Of a DNA stretch of 64,000 nt, positions 47,301-55,427 are shown one piece after another; positions within the stretch are counted from its first letter, which is position 1, and every line of letters begins with the position of its first letter. The stretch is from Pyrinomonadaceae bacterium. Its GTDB lineage: Bacteria > Acidobacteriota > Blastocatellia > Pyrinomonadales > Pyrinomonadaceae. The position numbers and the translations under genes were made by a program. Below the pieces are notes generated by a model, which was not told where the DNA came from, made no database searches, and was given only the letters and a program-made list of their open reading frames with translations. The stretch lies in NCBI GenBank assembly GCA_030841085.1, contig JAVEDP010000004.1, positions 124,001 to 188,000 on the forward strand. The letters run 5' to 3'.

Positions 47301-47870
47301 AATTCTCTGCTGCGGTTCGAGTCCGTGTTCCTGAATTTCGAGGAAGTAGTTTCCCTTCCCCATGATCTCTTCGAACTCAATAGCCGCGGCTGCAGCCTCA
47401 TCGCACTTGTCGCGCGCCAACATTGCCGACGGGACGCCCGACATGCACGCCGAAAGCGCGATGAGTCCCTTCGAATGTTCGGCGAGCAGTTCTTTGTCGA
47501 TTCGCGGCTTGTAATAGAAACCTTCGGTGTACGCCTTGGACGTTAAGCGAACGAGGTTGCGATAGCCTTCAAGATCTTTCGCCAGCAGGATCAAGTGAAA
47601 GTTTGCTTTCTCACCCGGCGCAGCAGCCGTTCGTTCCTGCCGGTTGCCGCGAGTTATGTAAGTCTCGCAGCCGATAATCGGTTTAATACCGCGGCTCTTC
47701 ATCGTGTTGTAAAAAGAGATCGCGCCAAACATGTTGCCGTGATCGGTCATGGCGCACGCAGTCATGCCCAATTCTTCAGTGCGCTTTGCCAGCGGTTTGA
47801 TTTGGATAGCGCCGTCGAGCAGGCTGTAATCGGTGTGCAGATGAAGGTGGGCGAACTGTTGTTCCGGCAT
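44331..47870 (-). CDS. dnaE: DNA polymerase III alpha subunit
   Basis: The 1179-aa replicative polymerase (DnaE1 type by length). It has an N-terminal PHP domain ('HLHLHTDYSLLDGAIQI', 'AMTDHGNMFG'), a catalytic palm with 'GPGRGSSAGSLVAYCLEITD' and 'MPDIDIDFC', and the finger/HhH region ('RAMGKKKREEM', 'GFPRSHAVAYAYLAFQTAYL'). A C-terminal OB fold follows ('VTVGGIIGELQPRTTKKGD'). It reads through without interruption. accA starts within 15 nt of its stop, so the two may be co-transcribed, an order also known elsewhere. Confidence 0.97.
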   Translation of the reverse strand: MPEQQFAHLHLHTDYSLLDGAIQIKPLAKRTEELGMTACAMTDHGNMFGAISFYNTMKSRGIKPIIGCETYITRGNRQERTAAAPGEKANFHLILLAKDLEGYRNLVRLTSKAYTEGFYYKPRIDKELLAEHSKGLIALSACMSGVPSAMLARDKCDEAAAAAIEFEEIMGKGNYFLEIQEHGLEPQQRIRKSLVELSKRTGVPLVATNDAHYLMPEDARAHDILLCIGSGKTVNETNRLRYASPNFYVRSPEEMWRVFGSELPDALLRTVEIAERCDLKLPENINHLPNYPIPEGAAASADEYFEQVVRDGFERRRQRVWERQQSRGELKHPISDYQTRLVNEIAMIKQMGFAGYFLIVWDFVRYAKEHAIPVGPGRGSSAGSLVAYCLEITDVDPLHYDLIFERFLNPGRVSMPDIDIDFCVRGRGDVINHVANLYGRDSVCQIITFGTLASRAAIKDVGRALEMPYSEVDRIAKLIPPPVRGRNVTLTQALEQVPELRKEIETNPNVRDLMEIAQRLEGCARHSSVHAAGVVISPVPLQELIPIAVSGKEEVTTQYVMSDLEKTGMLKMDFLALTALTVINDCLKTIKQLLDVEINWPDLALNDEKTMAVFGEGRTEAVFQFESSGMQEICRKLKPKDVEDLSALNALYRPGPLDGGMVEEFIQRHRGQKTVRYLVPEMKEILSNTFGVLVYQEQIMQLAQKLAGYTLSEADLMRRAMGKKKREEMALHQEKFVNGAVERGIKKDKAEKIFSLMDKFSDYGFPRSHAVAYAYLAFQTAYLKAHYPEHFYAAVLSSEAQDAAKVFKYSKELKTQGIMLLPPDVNESFSGFTPLSGAIRYGLAAIKGLGQSTVNSIIEARNAGPFKSFFDFAERMDQGSMNKRVLEGLVGGGAFDSLKPETRELQDWRGALSSSIDAALACAQRAKRERIHGQSGLFATVSDDSGPVEQVAPAAIPWTRSQLLLAEKAALGFYVTSHPLAGYAEALQASKALKSIDLLTLSSGSRVTVGGIIGELQPRTTKKGDRFALLRLEDEGGGTKCVLWPETFRKFSLVVRNDLAALVTGRLEISEDSPPSIIVDQIQSLDEILKAKELMVLRLPNPDDPAQVFDGILHLINTHPGTCDIALEASLDDGLLVRIKVNSSLRLERSEKLETALKQMGCGLKIERMAFAANGGNVR

Positions 47871-47907
47871 AAAACCTATTTAAAATCTGGGCCTGAATGC
47901 GGCTGAC

Positions 47908-47965
47908 GTGGGACAGAATTTTTAGTCTGTGCCTTTGCGCAACCACAAACTAAAGTCTGTGCCAC
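47908..47965. repeat. Intergenic palindrome of the CACAGACTAAAGTCTGTG type
   Basis: An imperfect inverted repeat with arms 47908-47931 and 47943-47965, sharing TTTAGTCTGTG / CACAAACTAAAGTCTGTGCCAC. Related sequence recurs at 52631-52691. It probably belongs to a dispersed hairpin family of this genome. Confidence 0.6.
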
Positions 47966-48038
47966 TCAAAACAGAATGACGCATAAACGAACGGCTGACA
48001 CTATATCACGGCTGTTCGATTGTGCTGCCGGCTGGGTT

Positions 48039-49595
48039 TTATTCCCACTCGATCGTACTGGGAGGTTTCGAGCTAATGTCGTAAACAACCCGATTTATTC
48101 CACGGACTTCGGAAATTATCCGCGAGGAAATGCGAGCCAGCGCATCATGCGGCAGCCGCGCCCAATCCGCCGTCATGCCATCAACGCTGGTTACGGCGCG
48201 AATGGCCACGACTTTTTCATAAGTACGCTCATCGCCCATCACGCCGACGGTGGAGACCGGCAATAACACCGGAAACGCCTGCCAAACCGAGTCGTATAAA
48301 CTCGCCGCGCGCAGCTCTTCATCCAGAATGCGATCGGCGGCCTGCAACAGCCGCACGCGCTCTGCGGTTACCTCGCCAATGATTCGGACTGCTAAGCCGG
48401 GACCGGGAAAAGGATGTCGCGTGAGGATTTCTTCAGGCACACCCAGCTCCCGTCCGATCAGTCTTACTTCGTCTTTGAACAATTCGCGCAGCGGTTCTAT
48501 CAGTTTCAAATGCATCTTTTCCGGCAGGCCGCCGACGTTGTGATGACTCTTGATAACCGCGGATGGGCCGCGCACGGAAACAGATTCAATAACATCCGGA
48601 TAGAGAGTGCCCTGCACTAAAAACTCAACGTCCCCAAGACGGCGGGCGTTGCTTTCGAAAACGTCAATGAAGATCTTGCCGATTCGTTTCCGCTTTTCCT
48701 CGGGATCGGTTACGCCCTTAAGCTCGTTAAGAAAGAGCTCGCCGGCGCGAACGCCATCAATCTTTAACTTCATACGCTGCTGCAGCAGCGCCAGCGTCGA
48801 ATCAAATTCGCCATCTCGCAGCAGACCGTTATCAACGAAAATGCATGTCTGACGTTCGCCAATAGCCCGATGCACCAGCGCGGCTGCGACTGTGGAATCG
48901 ACTCCTCCGGAAAGTCCGGAAACAACCGCGCCTTTTTCTCCTACAGCTTGCCGAATGTTATTTATTTGTTCTTCGATGACCGCTTGTGGCGACCAATCGC
49001 CGCGGCAATGACAAATCTCAAACAAGAAGTTGCGCAGGAGACTGGCGCCAAGCGGTGTGTGCGCAACTTCCGGATGAAACTGAACGCCGAATATTCCCCG
49101 ACTGGAATCTTCGAACGCATTGAGCGCGTCGTCAGTGAGCGCGGTAACGTGAAATCCGTCCGGCACTGACGTCACCTGATCTCCGTGGCTCATCCACACG
49201 TCCATTTCCGTAGGCAGGCCTCGGAACAAAGCACTCGTGGAATCGACCACGTTTAGGCGCGCGTAACCGAATTCGCGATTCGGCGATGACTGAACTGCGC
49301 CGCCCATATCAAACGCGAGAATCTGCAGGCCATAGCAGATGCCGAGCAAAGGGCATTCAAGCAGCGGTAATAATTTGGCGTCTGGGCGTGGCGCGCCTTC
49401 TGAGTAAACCGAGGATGGACTGCCCGATAGAATCAAGCCCTTAGGCTGTCGCGCAATAATTCTTTCAACCGGCGTGTTGAACGGCAGGATCTCACAATAG
49501 ACGCCGGCCTCACGAACGCGGCGGGCAATTAGCTGAGTATATTGCGATCCGAAGTCAAGGATTATGACAATTTCGTGTTGCGTGGCTGGTAACAA
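48039..49595 (-). CDS. guaA: GMP synthase (glutamine-hydrolysing)
   Basis: A 518-aa enzyme that aminates XMP to GMP. The N-terminal class-I amidotransferase has '[10 protein letters not shown]' (nucleophile Cys) and '[14 protein letters not shown]' (catalytic His/Glu). The ATP-pyrophosphatase domain has '[12 protein letters not shown]', and the C-terminal dimerisation domain ends '[17 protein letters not shown]', the usual terminus. It is complete and intact. Confidence 0.98.
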   Translation of the reverse strand: MLPATQHEIVIILDFGSQYTQLIARRVREAGVYCEILPFNTPVERIIARQPKGLILSGSPSSVYSEGAPRPDAKLLPLLECPLLGICYGLQILAFDMGGAVQSSPNREFGYARLNVVDSTSALFRGLPTEMDVWMSHGDQVTSVPDGFHVTALTDDALNAFEDSSRGIFGVQFHPEVAHTPLGASLLRNFLFEICHCRGDWSPQAVIEEQINNIRQAVGEKGAVVSGLSGGVDSTVAAALVHRAIGERQTCIFVDNGLLRDGEFDSTLALLQQRMKLKIDGVRAGELFLNELKGVTDPEEKRKRIGKIFIDVFESNARRLGDVEFLVQGTLYPDVIESVSVRGPSAVIKSHHNVGGLPEKMHLKLIEPLRELFKDEVRLIGRELGVPEEILTRHPFPGPGLAVRIIGEVTAERVRLLQAADRILDEELRAASLYDSVWQAFPVLLPVSTVGVMGDERTYEKVVAIRAVTSVDGMTADWARLPHDALARISSRIISEVRGINRVVYDISSKPPSTIEWE

Positions 49596-49699
49596 AAAGA
49601 AAACCTCAAGTGGCGCTTAGCGCGTCAAACCGTTAGAGTCGGAAACAATAAACTTTGGATTATACTTTCGGATTTGAATAACTCAAGAAGCGGCGCACG

Positions 49700-50866
49700 A
49701 TGATATCAAGCATTAATAACCGATACAGATTTGCGGCGGGAATGTTTGCTCTCACCCTGAGCGCAGCAACGATTTGCTATTCGCAAAAACATAGCGGCGG
49801 CGACAATGCGGCGAAACGAGATCCGCGCGCTTTTCTTTCACAACCGCTGACCATCGGATGGCGGTATAACTCAGATCTCACGTTAAATCTTACTCCCGCC
49901 TTTGATCAGGATCGCGTTTACTTGCCGCTGGCGGGCGGAATCATAGTTTCGCTCAAAGCCGGAGACGGAACGTTGAATTGGCGTTCGGAGTTTGGGGGTG
50001 AACTCTCGGCATCACCGGTCGCTGACGCACGCAGCGTCTTTGTCGCCTCAGAAACCGGCAAGCCGGAGAGTGGCGCACGTCGGGCAACGGGTGCGTTGCG
50101 CGCGCTTGGCAAGGAAGGCGGCGTGACGCAATGGATGCGCACGCTGGCCATGCCGCTCCAAGGCTCGCTTACGCTTGCAAATGGCAAATTATTTGGTGGT
50201 GGGCGCGACGGAAAGCTCTACGCTTTTGAGAGCAGCAGCGGGGAAGTACGTTGGTCTTTTGCGTACAGCGCGCCCTTTGATTCCCAACCAGTCGTCGCCG
50301 GGACGCGCGTCTACGCCGGCAGTGAAGATGGAAACCTGATTGCGCTGGATGAGCTAACGGGAAAACTACTGTGGCGCTATCGCACGCGCGGCCCTGTCCG
50401 CGGACCGGCTGCGATTAACAACGGCATTGTCTATTTTGGATCCGCTGACAATTATCTTTATGCCGTGAACACGACGAATGGATCGCTGCTTTGGCGCAAG
50501 CGCACTGGCGCCGGTGTGGAGGCGGTGGTTCGCGCCGGCGAAGACTTGCTCGTGGCATCGCTCGACAACTACGTCTACAAATTTTCTCTAAGGGGAAAGC
50601 GTTTGTGGAAACGTCAAATGCCAGGCAGAATTTCCGCGCAGCCGCTCATCACCGAACTTGAGGCACTCTTCACCCCGCTCTCGAGTTCGGCGGGGGTCGT
50701 ATTGGAACTACGCGACGGACGCCAGGTTAATTCCCTTCCCGTGGGAGAAGAGATTACGACTTCAGCATCGCCGATAACAGTCGGCGGCGTAGTCTTGTTG
50801 ACGACTGAACACGGGTTGCTCGCATTCTCACAACCACGCGAACCCGCGCCATTAAAAATGAATTGA
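49700..50866 (+). CDS. Secreted PQQ-like beta-propeller protein (BamB-like)
   Basis: A 388-aa protein with an N-terminal signal sequence (about residues 10-27), then six to eight PQQ-type blades. Repeats include 'GTLNWRSEFGGELSASPV', 'DGKLYAFESSSGEVRWSF', 'DGNLIALDELTGKLLWRY' and 'DNYLYAVNTTNGSLLWRK'. It resembles BamB of the outer-membrane beta-barrel assembly complex, but many other periplasmic propellers look alike. I see no convincing lipobox Cys. It stands alone, divergent from guaA. Confidence 0.8.
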   Translation: MISSINNRYRFAAGMFALTLSAATICYSQKHSGGDNAAKRDPRAFLSQPLTIGWRYNSDLTLNLTPAFDQDRVYLPLAGGIIVSLKAGDGTLNWRSEFGGELSASPVADARSVFVASETGKPESGARRATGALRALGKEGGVTQWMRTLAMPLQGSLTLANGKLFGGGRDGKLYAFESSSGEVRWSFAYSAPFDSQPVVAGTRVYAGSEDGNLIALDELTGKLLWRYRTRGPVRGPAAINNGIVYFGSADNYLYAVNTTNGSLLWRKRTGAGVEAVVRAGEDLLVASLDNYVYKFSLRGKRLWKRQMPGRISAQPLITELEALFTPLSSSAGVVLELRDGRQVNSLPVGEEITTSASPITVGGVVLLTTEHGLLAFSQPREPAPLKMN

Positions 50867-50888
50867 GGTAGGTTGAAGCAATCCGAAA

Positions 50889-51803
50889 CTAAGGCAGGTT
50901 GGCCGCGACGGGAGTGTCGCTCGTCTCTGGACGGCGCCGAAACATTCCCAGCACTCGCGACAGCAGGCCGTGAAGGATGTAGCCGATAACAAGGATGAGG
51001 AGTACGTGACGAGAGTAGAGGAAGATCAACATACCCACAGCAACTGCAAGAAGCATCGTTCGCATGCCGCGGCTGCGGGTGCCGACAGTTTTGAAACTTG
51101 AAAACCTGAGCGTGCTAACCATCAGTACACTCAAGAATCCAACCAACGCCATCAACAGTAATGAATAGAGCTCGCCGCGATCCGGTCCATACTTCACCAG
51201 CGGCGACGGCGCAAAGTGGATGATGGCCGCGATTAACCCGCCCGCAACCGGAATGGGCAAGCCAACGAAGCTCTTCTTATCCATCTTGATTGTGCCTTCG
51301 GCCAAAATTCGCGGTCGCGAAGACTGCACATTGAACCGCGCCAGGCGAAAGCCGCCGCACAACAGGTACATGAACGAGAGAAACCACGCCAGGCTGTGAA
51401 GGTCGCTGCCTTCCTGCAGGGTTCCGCCGTAACCCCAAACATAAGCGAGCACAGCCGGCGCCAGGCCAAACGTGACGACGTCTGCAATTGAATCCAGTTG
51501 AACTCCGATTTCAGTTGTCGTACGCGTCATGCGGGCCAAGCGGCCGTCAAGCATGTCGAACAGGACTGCCCAACCAATCGCCTTGGCGGCGTTATCGAGA
51601 TAGACCGCAGCGTGCGCGAGATCCGCCTCGCTGCCGGCTCCGACAAACTGAAATCCGCGCACCGCCGCCATCACCGCATAAAAGCCCATCCCGATATTCG
51701 CGGCAGTGAAAACGGAAGGAATTAGGTACAGACCTTTACGCAAACCGCGGCGTTCCGGATTCTTCTGCTCGCCGGGGACTGTCGTGCGCGCAACTGTGCT
51801 CAT
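50889..51803 (-). CDS. pssA: CDP-diacylglycerol-serine O-phosphatidyltransferase
   Basis: Inner-membrane enzyme that makes phosphatidylserine from CDP-diacylglycerol and serine. It carries the full CDP-alcohol phosphotransferase motif DGx2ARx8Gx3Dx3D in 'DGRLARMTRTTTEIGVQLDS' plus IAD, within a multi-span protein of 304 aa. Its start overlaps the psd stop by 4 nt (ATGA), so the two steps to phosphatidylethanolamine are translationally coupled. Confidence 0.95.
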   Translation of the reverse strand: MSTVARTTVPGEQKNPERRGLRKGLYLIPSVFTAANIGMGFYAVMAAVRGFQFVGAGSEADLAHAAVYLDNAAKAIGWAVLFDMLDGRLARMTRTTTEIGVQLDSIADVVTFGLAPAVLAYVWGYGGTLQEGSDLHSLAWFLSFMYLLCGGFRLARFNVQSSRPRILAEGTIKMDKKSFVGLPIPVAGGLIAAIIHFAPSPLVKYGPDRGELYSLLLMALVGFLSVLMVSTLRFSSFKTVGTRSRGMRTMLLAVAVGMLIFLYSRHVLLILVIGYILHGLLSRVLGMFRRRPETSDTPVAANLP

Positions 51804-52420
51804 CGAATCCTCCCGATAACTGTGACGCCACCGCGCACCCGCGCGCCTTCGTGGACCAACACTTCAACCCGGGGCGGTAACAATATGTCTGTGCGCGAGC
51901 TGAATTTGATTAAGCCAAACCGTTCTCCCAGCGAAACGCGCTCACCGGCGTGCTTCCAGCAAATGATTCGCCGCGCCAGTATGCCTGCTATTTGCTTGCA
52001 GACGACTGTGATTTGTTCGCCCTTTATCGTCAACGCGTTTTGCTCGTTGACCAGACTGGCGTTTTGATTCGTCGCCATCAGAAATTTTCCGCGCGTGTAA
52101 GCAACATTGGTAATCTCGCCGGCAATTGGCGCGCGGTTAATGTGAACGTCAAGCGGAGACAAGAATATGCTGACCAGCGTTGCGGATTGCTGGTTCCCTT
52201 CTTCAACTTTTTTGACTCGGGTTACGCGACCGTCGGCAGGCGCAACCACCAGTAGCGGATCGTTCGGCGGCTCTCGTCTGGGATCGCGAAAAAAGAAAGC
52301 CATGAAAGCCGTGACGATGGCAAATGGAATCGCAGCCAGCCAGAATCCCAACAGCAGAAACAGAACGGCCACTGCCCCCGGCACCAGAATGTAAATGATT
52401 CCTTCACGAGCTATTCTCAA
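51800..52420 (-). CDS. psd: Phosphatidylserine decarboxylase, short form
   Basis: A 206-aa pyruvoyl enzyme converting phosphatidylserine to phosphatidylethanolamine. It has two N-terminal hydrophobic segments (10-45), then 'FFRDPRREPP', 'APADGRVTRV' and 'SIFLSPLDVHINRAPIAGEI'. The self-cleavage site, usually Gly-Ser ('RFGSRVD'), reads Ser-Ser here: 'FGLIKFSSRTDILLPP'. The second Ser can still form the pyruvoyl group, but the preceding Gly is replaced. It is first in the psd-pssA pair. Confidence 0.93.
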   Translation of the reverse strand: MRIAREGIIYILVPGAVAVLFLLLGFWLAAIPFAIVTAFMAFFFRDPRREPPNDPLLVVAPADGRVTRVKKVEEGNQQSATLVSIFLSPLDVHINRAPIAGEITNVAYTRGKFLMATNQNASLVNEQNALTIKGEQITVVCKQIAGILARRIICWKHAGERVSLGERFGLIKFSSRTDILLPPRVEVLVHEGARVRGGVTVIGRIR

Positions 52421-52712
52421 AATGTTCTTGTCCGCCTATTTTTTTAAACCCAGGATTGAAGAAGTTCAGAGTCCAACCTTCAGGTTGCCGTGCCGCGACA
52501 GAACAAGCTAAAGCTTGAACTCTGAAACCGCTGGCCTTTGTCCGGAATATGTTCGCGAAGAGCCGTCGCTTGAAACTATTGCTCTGGCTTTAGCAAGAAA
52601 GGGGACGCGATACCTCCGCGTCCCCCGACAACTAGTGGCCCAGACTTTAGTCTGTGGCTGCGAGGCTGGCACAGACTAAAGTCTATGCCACTCACTTGCC
52701 TTTCGCTCTGCC
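52421..52712. repeat. Intergenic region with three hairpin-forming repeats
   Basis: No gene is supported. (a) 52463-52527: TTCAGAGT...ACTCTGAA enclosing two small hairpins (CAACCTTCAGGTTG and CAAGCTAAAGCTTG), a cloverleaf-like palindrome. (b) 52596-52618: GGGGACGCG-atacct-CGCGTCCCC-like perfect stem, terminator-like. (c) 52631-52691: AGTGGC...GCCACT enclosing AGACTTTAGTCT and AGACTAAAGTCT. The TTCAGAGT/ACTCTGAA and ACTAAAGT cores recur at 2640-2661 and 47908-47965. Confidence 0.6.
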
Positions 52713-52964
52713 TTAGTGGCTCATAGTTTCAGTTTTCTGATGCTGCATCATTATGGAGTACATCTGATCTTTAAGCGCTAATTTCTTCTTCTTCAGCGTA
52801 ACTTCTTCCAGTTGTTCTTCGTCGCTCGGATAAGCCAGGTTTGATAATTCACTCAACCGTTGCTCGTATCGCGTGTGTTCGCGGGCCAACTCCCGGAATT
52901 CGGGATCTTGATTAATCAGTTCTTCCTTCAGCAAATCCGCAGTTGTAACATCCATTTCGCGCAT
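52713..52964 (-). CDS. YdcH/DUF465 family small protein
   Basis: An 83-aa, highly charged helical protein. The pattern 'DPEFRELAREHTRYEQRLSEL' followed by 'EEVTLKKKKLALKDQMYSIM' is the DUF465 (YdcH) signature of a short helical hairpin/coiled coil. The function is unknown. It is a single gene upstream of the psd-pssA pair, separated from it by the hairpin-rich spacer. Confidence 0.85.
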   Translation of the reverse strand: MREMDVTTADLLKEELINQDPEFRELAREHTRYEQRLSELSNLAYPSDEEQLEEVTLKKKKLALKDQMYSIMMQHQKTETMSH

Positions 52965-53074
52965 GTCTCCTTTCAGACGATGGGACTGGCAAGAATAGTT
53001 TGCGAGAGGTAATCGGAAGGCCTCTCAGAAATGTTTGGGACACGAAAAAATGGTAGCCCAATTACTCGCACGGA

Positions 53075-53590
53075 TCAAGCGTTTCGACCCAGTTGGATTG
53101 TCATTACCAGGGCATCTTCAGTAGGATCGCAGTAATAATTTTTCCGGCGCGCAGTCAGGCTAAACCCGCACTTTTCATAAAGTGACAGCGCCGCAGTATT
53201 TCCCGCCCGCAACTCGAGAAAAGCCGCAGCGACGCCGCGACGTTTGCCCTCTTCCAAAATGCGATCTAGCAAAGTAAGACCGATGCCCTGGCGGCGATAC
53301 CTATCGCGAACGGCGACATTGTTGATATGTAGTTCGTTTGCGCCGACGCGCGCGACGATGTATGCCGCAAGCGTGTGCGAAACGCGGGGCGCCTTGGACT
53401 GCGGTGCGCGCGCGACGAGCATTAAGTCGCGATTACCGCCTTGCAGCTCGGCGTAGTATGCGGCCCAGCCCCATCGGCTCAATCCGGATTGCTCCTCTAT
53501 TTCGACGACTTCAAGCAGATCGTGCTCGGTCATCCGACTTATGGAAAAACCGTTGCCGAGTTTCTCGAAGGCTTGCTCGGTTATTGCCAT
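53075..53590 (-). CDS. rimI: Ribosomal-protein-alanine N-acetyltransferase (RimI-like)
   Basis: A 171-aa GNAT acetyltransferase. The acetyl-CoA loop reads 'VRDRYRRQGIGLTLLDRIL', followed by 'AAFLELRAGNTAALSLYEKC' and 'GFSLTARRKNYY', which match RimI. It overlaps tsaB by 10 nt on the same strand; tsaB-rimI adjacency is common and supports the call. In many bacteria RimI acetylates the N-terminus of ribosomal protein S18, though other protein targets are possible. Confidence 0.9.
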   Translation of the reverse strand: MAITEQAFEKLGNGFSISRMTEHDLLEVVEIEEQSGLSRWGWAAYYAELQGGNRDLMLVARAPQSKAPRVSHTLAAYIVARVGANELHINNVAVRDRYRRQGIGLTLLDRILEEGKRRGVAAAFLELRAGNTAALSLYEKCGFSLTARRKNYYCDPTEDALVMTIQLGRNA

Positions 53591-54327
53591 GCCTGATTTA
53601 TCTCAGCGTCGGAAGGCCGCACGTATTTCGCGCGAAGAGATTCGGCCGTTTCAAACTGCCCCGCTGCAAAGAGTCGCAGCGCCAGGGCAGAAACGCTTTG
53701 GGCCAAAGAGGTTCGCGGCTGCGCGATCTGCCAACCGTTCGAGTCAATGCCAGTTTGCGTCGTTCGCTCGACGAAAGTAATACCATGCTGCACGGCGTAA
53801 TCTTGCAGCAGCGTTCGATGAACCAATGCGCCCGGGCCGGTCCAAACAAGACTCGGAGACTCGTGATAGCGGTCGATAAGTTTGGGCGGCGACAAATGGG
53901 CGGCGGTATCCAGTTCAGTTAGTTCGTCCGCGGAAACAGAAAACATTTGCGCGAAAACTTCGCCGCGGCCCGCAGGCAAGAGGGCAACGGTTGCGTGCGA
54001 CGGACCTGCACTTTGCGCTATCGCATTGAGTGTTGGCACTCCGACGCATGGACGTTCTAACGTGGCTGCTAATGCTTTCAACGTCGCGATTCCTATTCTT
54101 AGACCAGTAAAACTACCTGGCCCGGACGCACACGCAAAGAGATCGATATCCGCGAGCCTTATGCCAGCATCATTCAAACATTCATTGATGTCGGACAAGA
54201 GGCTGTTCGAATGCGAGACTTTAGAATCACCTTCTCTCGTCGCCAGCGCGTCAGCTCCACGGGCAACACAAATGGTTCCACCAATCGTCGCCGTTTCCAA
54301 ACTCAAAATGACAGGTACGCTAGTCAC
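53581..54327 (-). CDS. tsaB: tRNA threonylcarbamoyladenosine biosynthesis protein TsaB
   Basis: A 248-aa ASKHA-fold protein that partners TsaD in forming t6A37 of ANN-decoding tRNAs. It has 'LSLETATIGGTICVA' at the N-terminus and the TsaB hallmark 'ACASGPGSFTGLRIGIATLK', then 'PTLNAIAQSA'. It overlaps rimI by 10 nt and sits 8 nt from the upstream nucleotidyltransferase gene. Confidence 0.95.
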   Translation of the reverse strand: MTSVPVILSLETATIGGTICVARGADALATREGDSKVSHSNSLLSDINECLNDAGIRLADIDLFACASGPGSFTGLRIGIATLKALAATLERPCVGVPTLNAIAQSAGPSHATVALLPAGRGEVFAQMFSVSADELTELDTAAHLSPPKLIDRYHESPSLVWTGPGALVHRTLLQDYAVQHGITFVERTTQTGIDSNGWQIAQPRTSLAQSVSALALRLFAAGQFETAESLRAKYVRPSDAEINQAWQ

Positions 54328-54335
54328 AGCAAAAA

Positions 54336-55409
54336 TCAGTGTTCCTGCAATTCATCGCCGCCGGGCATCGCGAAGCGCACTACGCGCGCAAGACAGTTTG
54401 CGAGTTGATAAGGCAGGCGCGGCAATTCATTCAGTCGTCCGTGGACGCTGATGGTCGCGATGATCGGGTTTGGCCAGCGCTGTCGCAAGCCGTCAATCAG
54501 CCCTGAAGGTCGTCGCCAGACTTCGGCCATCGGAACTGGATGATTCATGGGCGCTTGATACCTGGCGTACGGGTTGGACCACTGCTGTAAGACGTGGCCC
54601 ACCAGCCACTCGGGAACCGGAAGCGCTCGCATCTTTAACGGCAACTTATCTGTACGCGCTCCCAGCAGCCGGTGCGCCAAACCGAACGCGCTCAGAATCC
54701 AACTTGCCCTGATTGTGTCCCGGCCCAGGCATAGCTCCCAGTCAAAGTTTGGCGCCGGAGATTCCATTGCCGCCGCAACATCGCAAAGCCACAACGGTCG
54801 CCAGGCCCCGTGTTTCAAAAGATGAATGCACATAAGAGCGACATGGTCCTCGTCACACAGCACCCGCACTTGTTCCTGTCCAAGCCGATGCACCTTTGAT
54901 CGACTGAAAAGATCCTCAACGGTTCGATTGCCAATTTCTGAGAAGTTTCGATGGAGATCGATCCAGCAGTCGCTGCCCTCAGGACTAGCAAACAATTGTG
55001 AGACGGCCTGGTGATCGCTGGAGCGAACGCAGATGTCGATGTCGCCATAAGGACGTAGCGTTCGGTTTGGATAGAGTCCCGCGGCCGCCCAACCCTTGGC
55101 CAGGATTGCATCCAGCGACGCCTCGCGCAGCAGCCGAAATACCTTCTCAATTTTTTGTTCCTGTATTTCCGCCTGTAACGATTGGAGTCGATAAGCCTGA
55201 TGAAGCAATTCACCGGACGAAGACTTGCGCAGCGGGCTGCGATCGACAACGCGCCAGCCAAGTGACGCCGCTCCGGATCCCATTAGCAACGGCGCGATCT
55301 GATCCAGCTCTGGTTCCGAAAGATCGAATGGCGGTAAATCCTCGGCACGCCAGGATCCCCGCAATGCGCGGGCAACCAGTTCGCCCTGAGCTCTTGAGGT
55401 TCCTCTCAT
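54336..55409 (-). CDS. Nucleotidyltransferase family protein (NTP_transf_5-like)
   Basis: A 357-aa protein. 'LAKGWAAAGLYPNRTLRPYG' followed by DIDICV gives the D-x-D of a nucleotidyltransferase fold. 'WIDLHRNF', 'FSRSKVHRL' and 'DEDHVALMCIHLLKHGAW' fit the uncharacterised NTP_transf_5 family (PF14907). That family often accompanies surface-polysaccharide or PqqD/HprK-like clusters. It lies 18 nt downstream of the HprK-like kinase gene, on the same strand. The natural substrate is unknown. Confidence 0.8.
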   Translation of the reverse strand: MRGTSRAQGELVARALRGSWRAEDLPPFDLSEPELDQIAPLLMGSGAASLGWRVVDRSPLRKSSSGELLHQAYRLQSLQAEIQEQKIEKVFRLLREASLDAILAKGWAAAGLYPNRTLRPYGDIDICVRSSDHQAVSQLFASPEGSDCWIDLHRNFSEIGNRTVEDLFSRSKVHRLGQEQVRVLCDEDHVALMCIHLLKHGAWRPLWLCDVAAAMESPAPNFDWELCLGRDTIRASWILSAFGLAHRLLGARTDKLPLKMRALPVPEWLVGHVLQQWSNPYARYQAPMNHPVPMAEVWRRPSGLIDGLRQRWPNPIIATISVHGRLNELPRLPYQLANCLARVVRFAMPGGDELQEH

Positions 55410-55427
55410 ACGCGAGTGACGCGGCGG

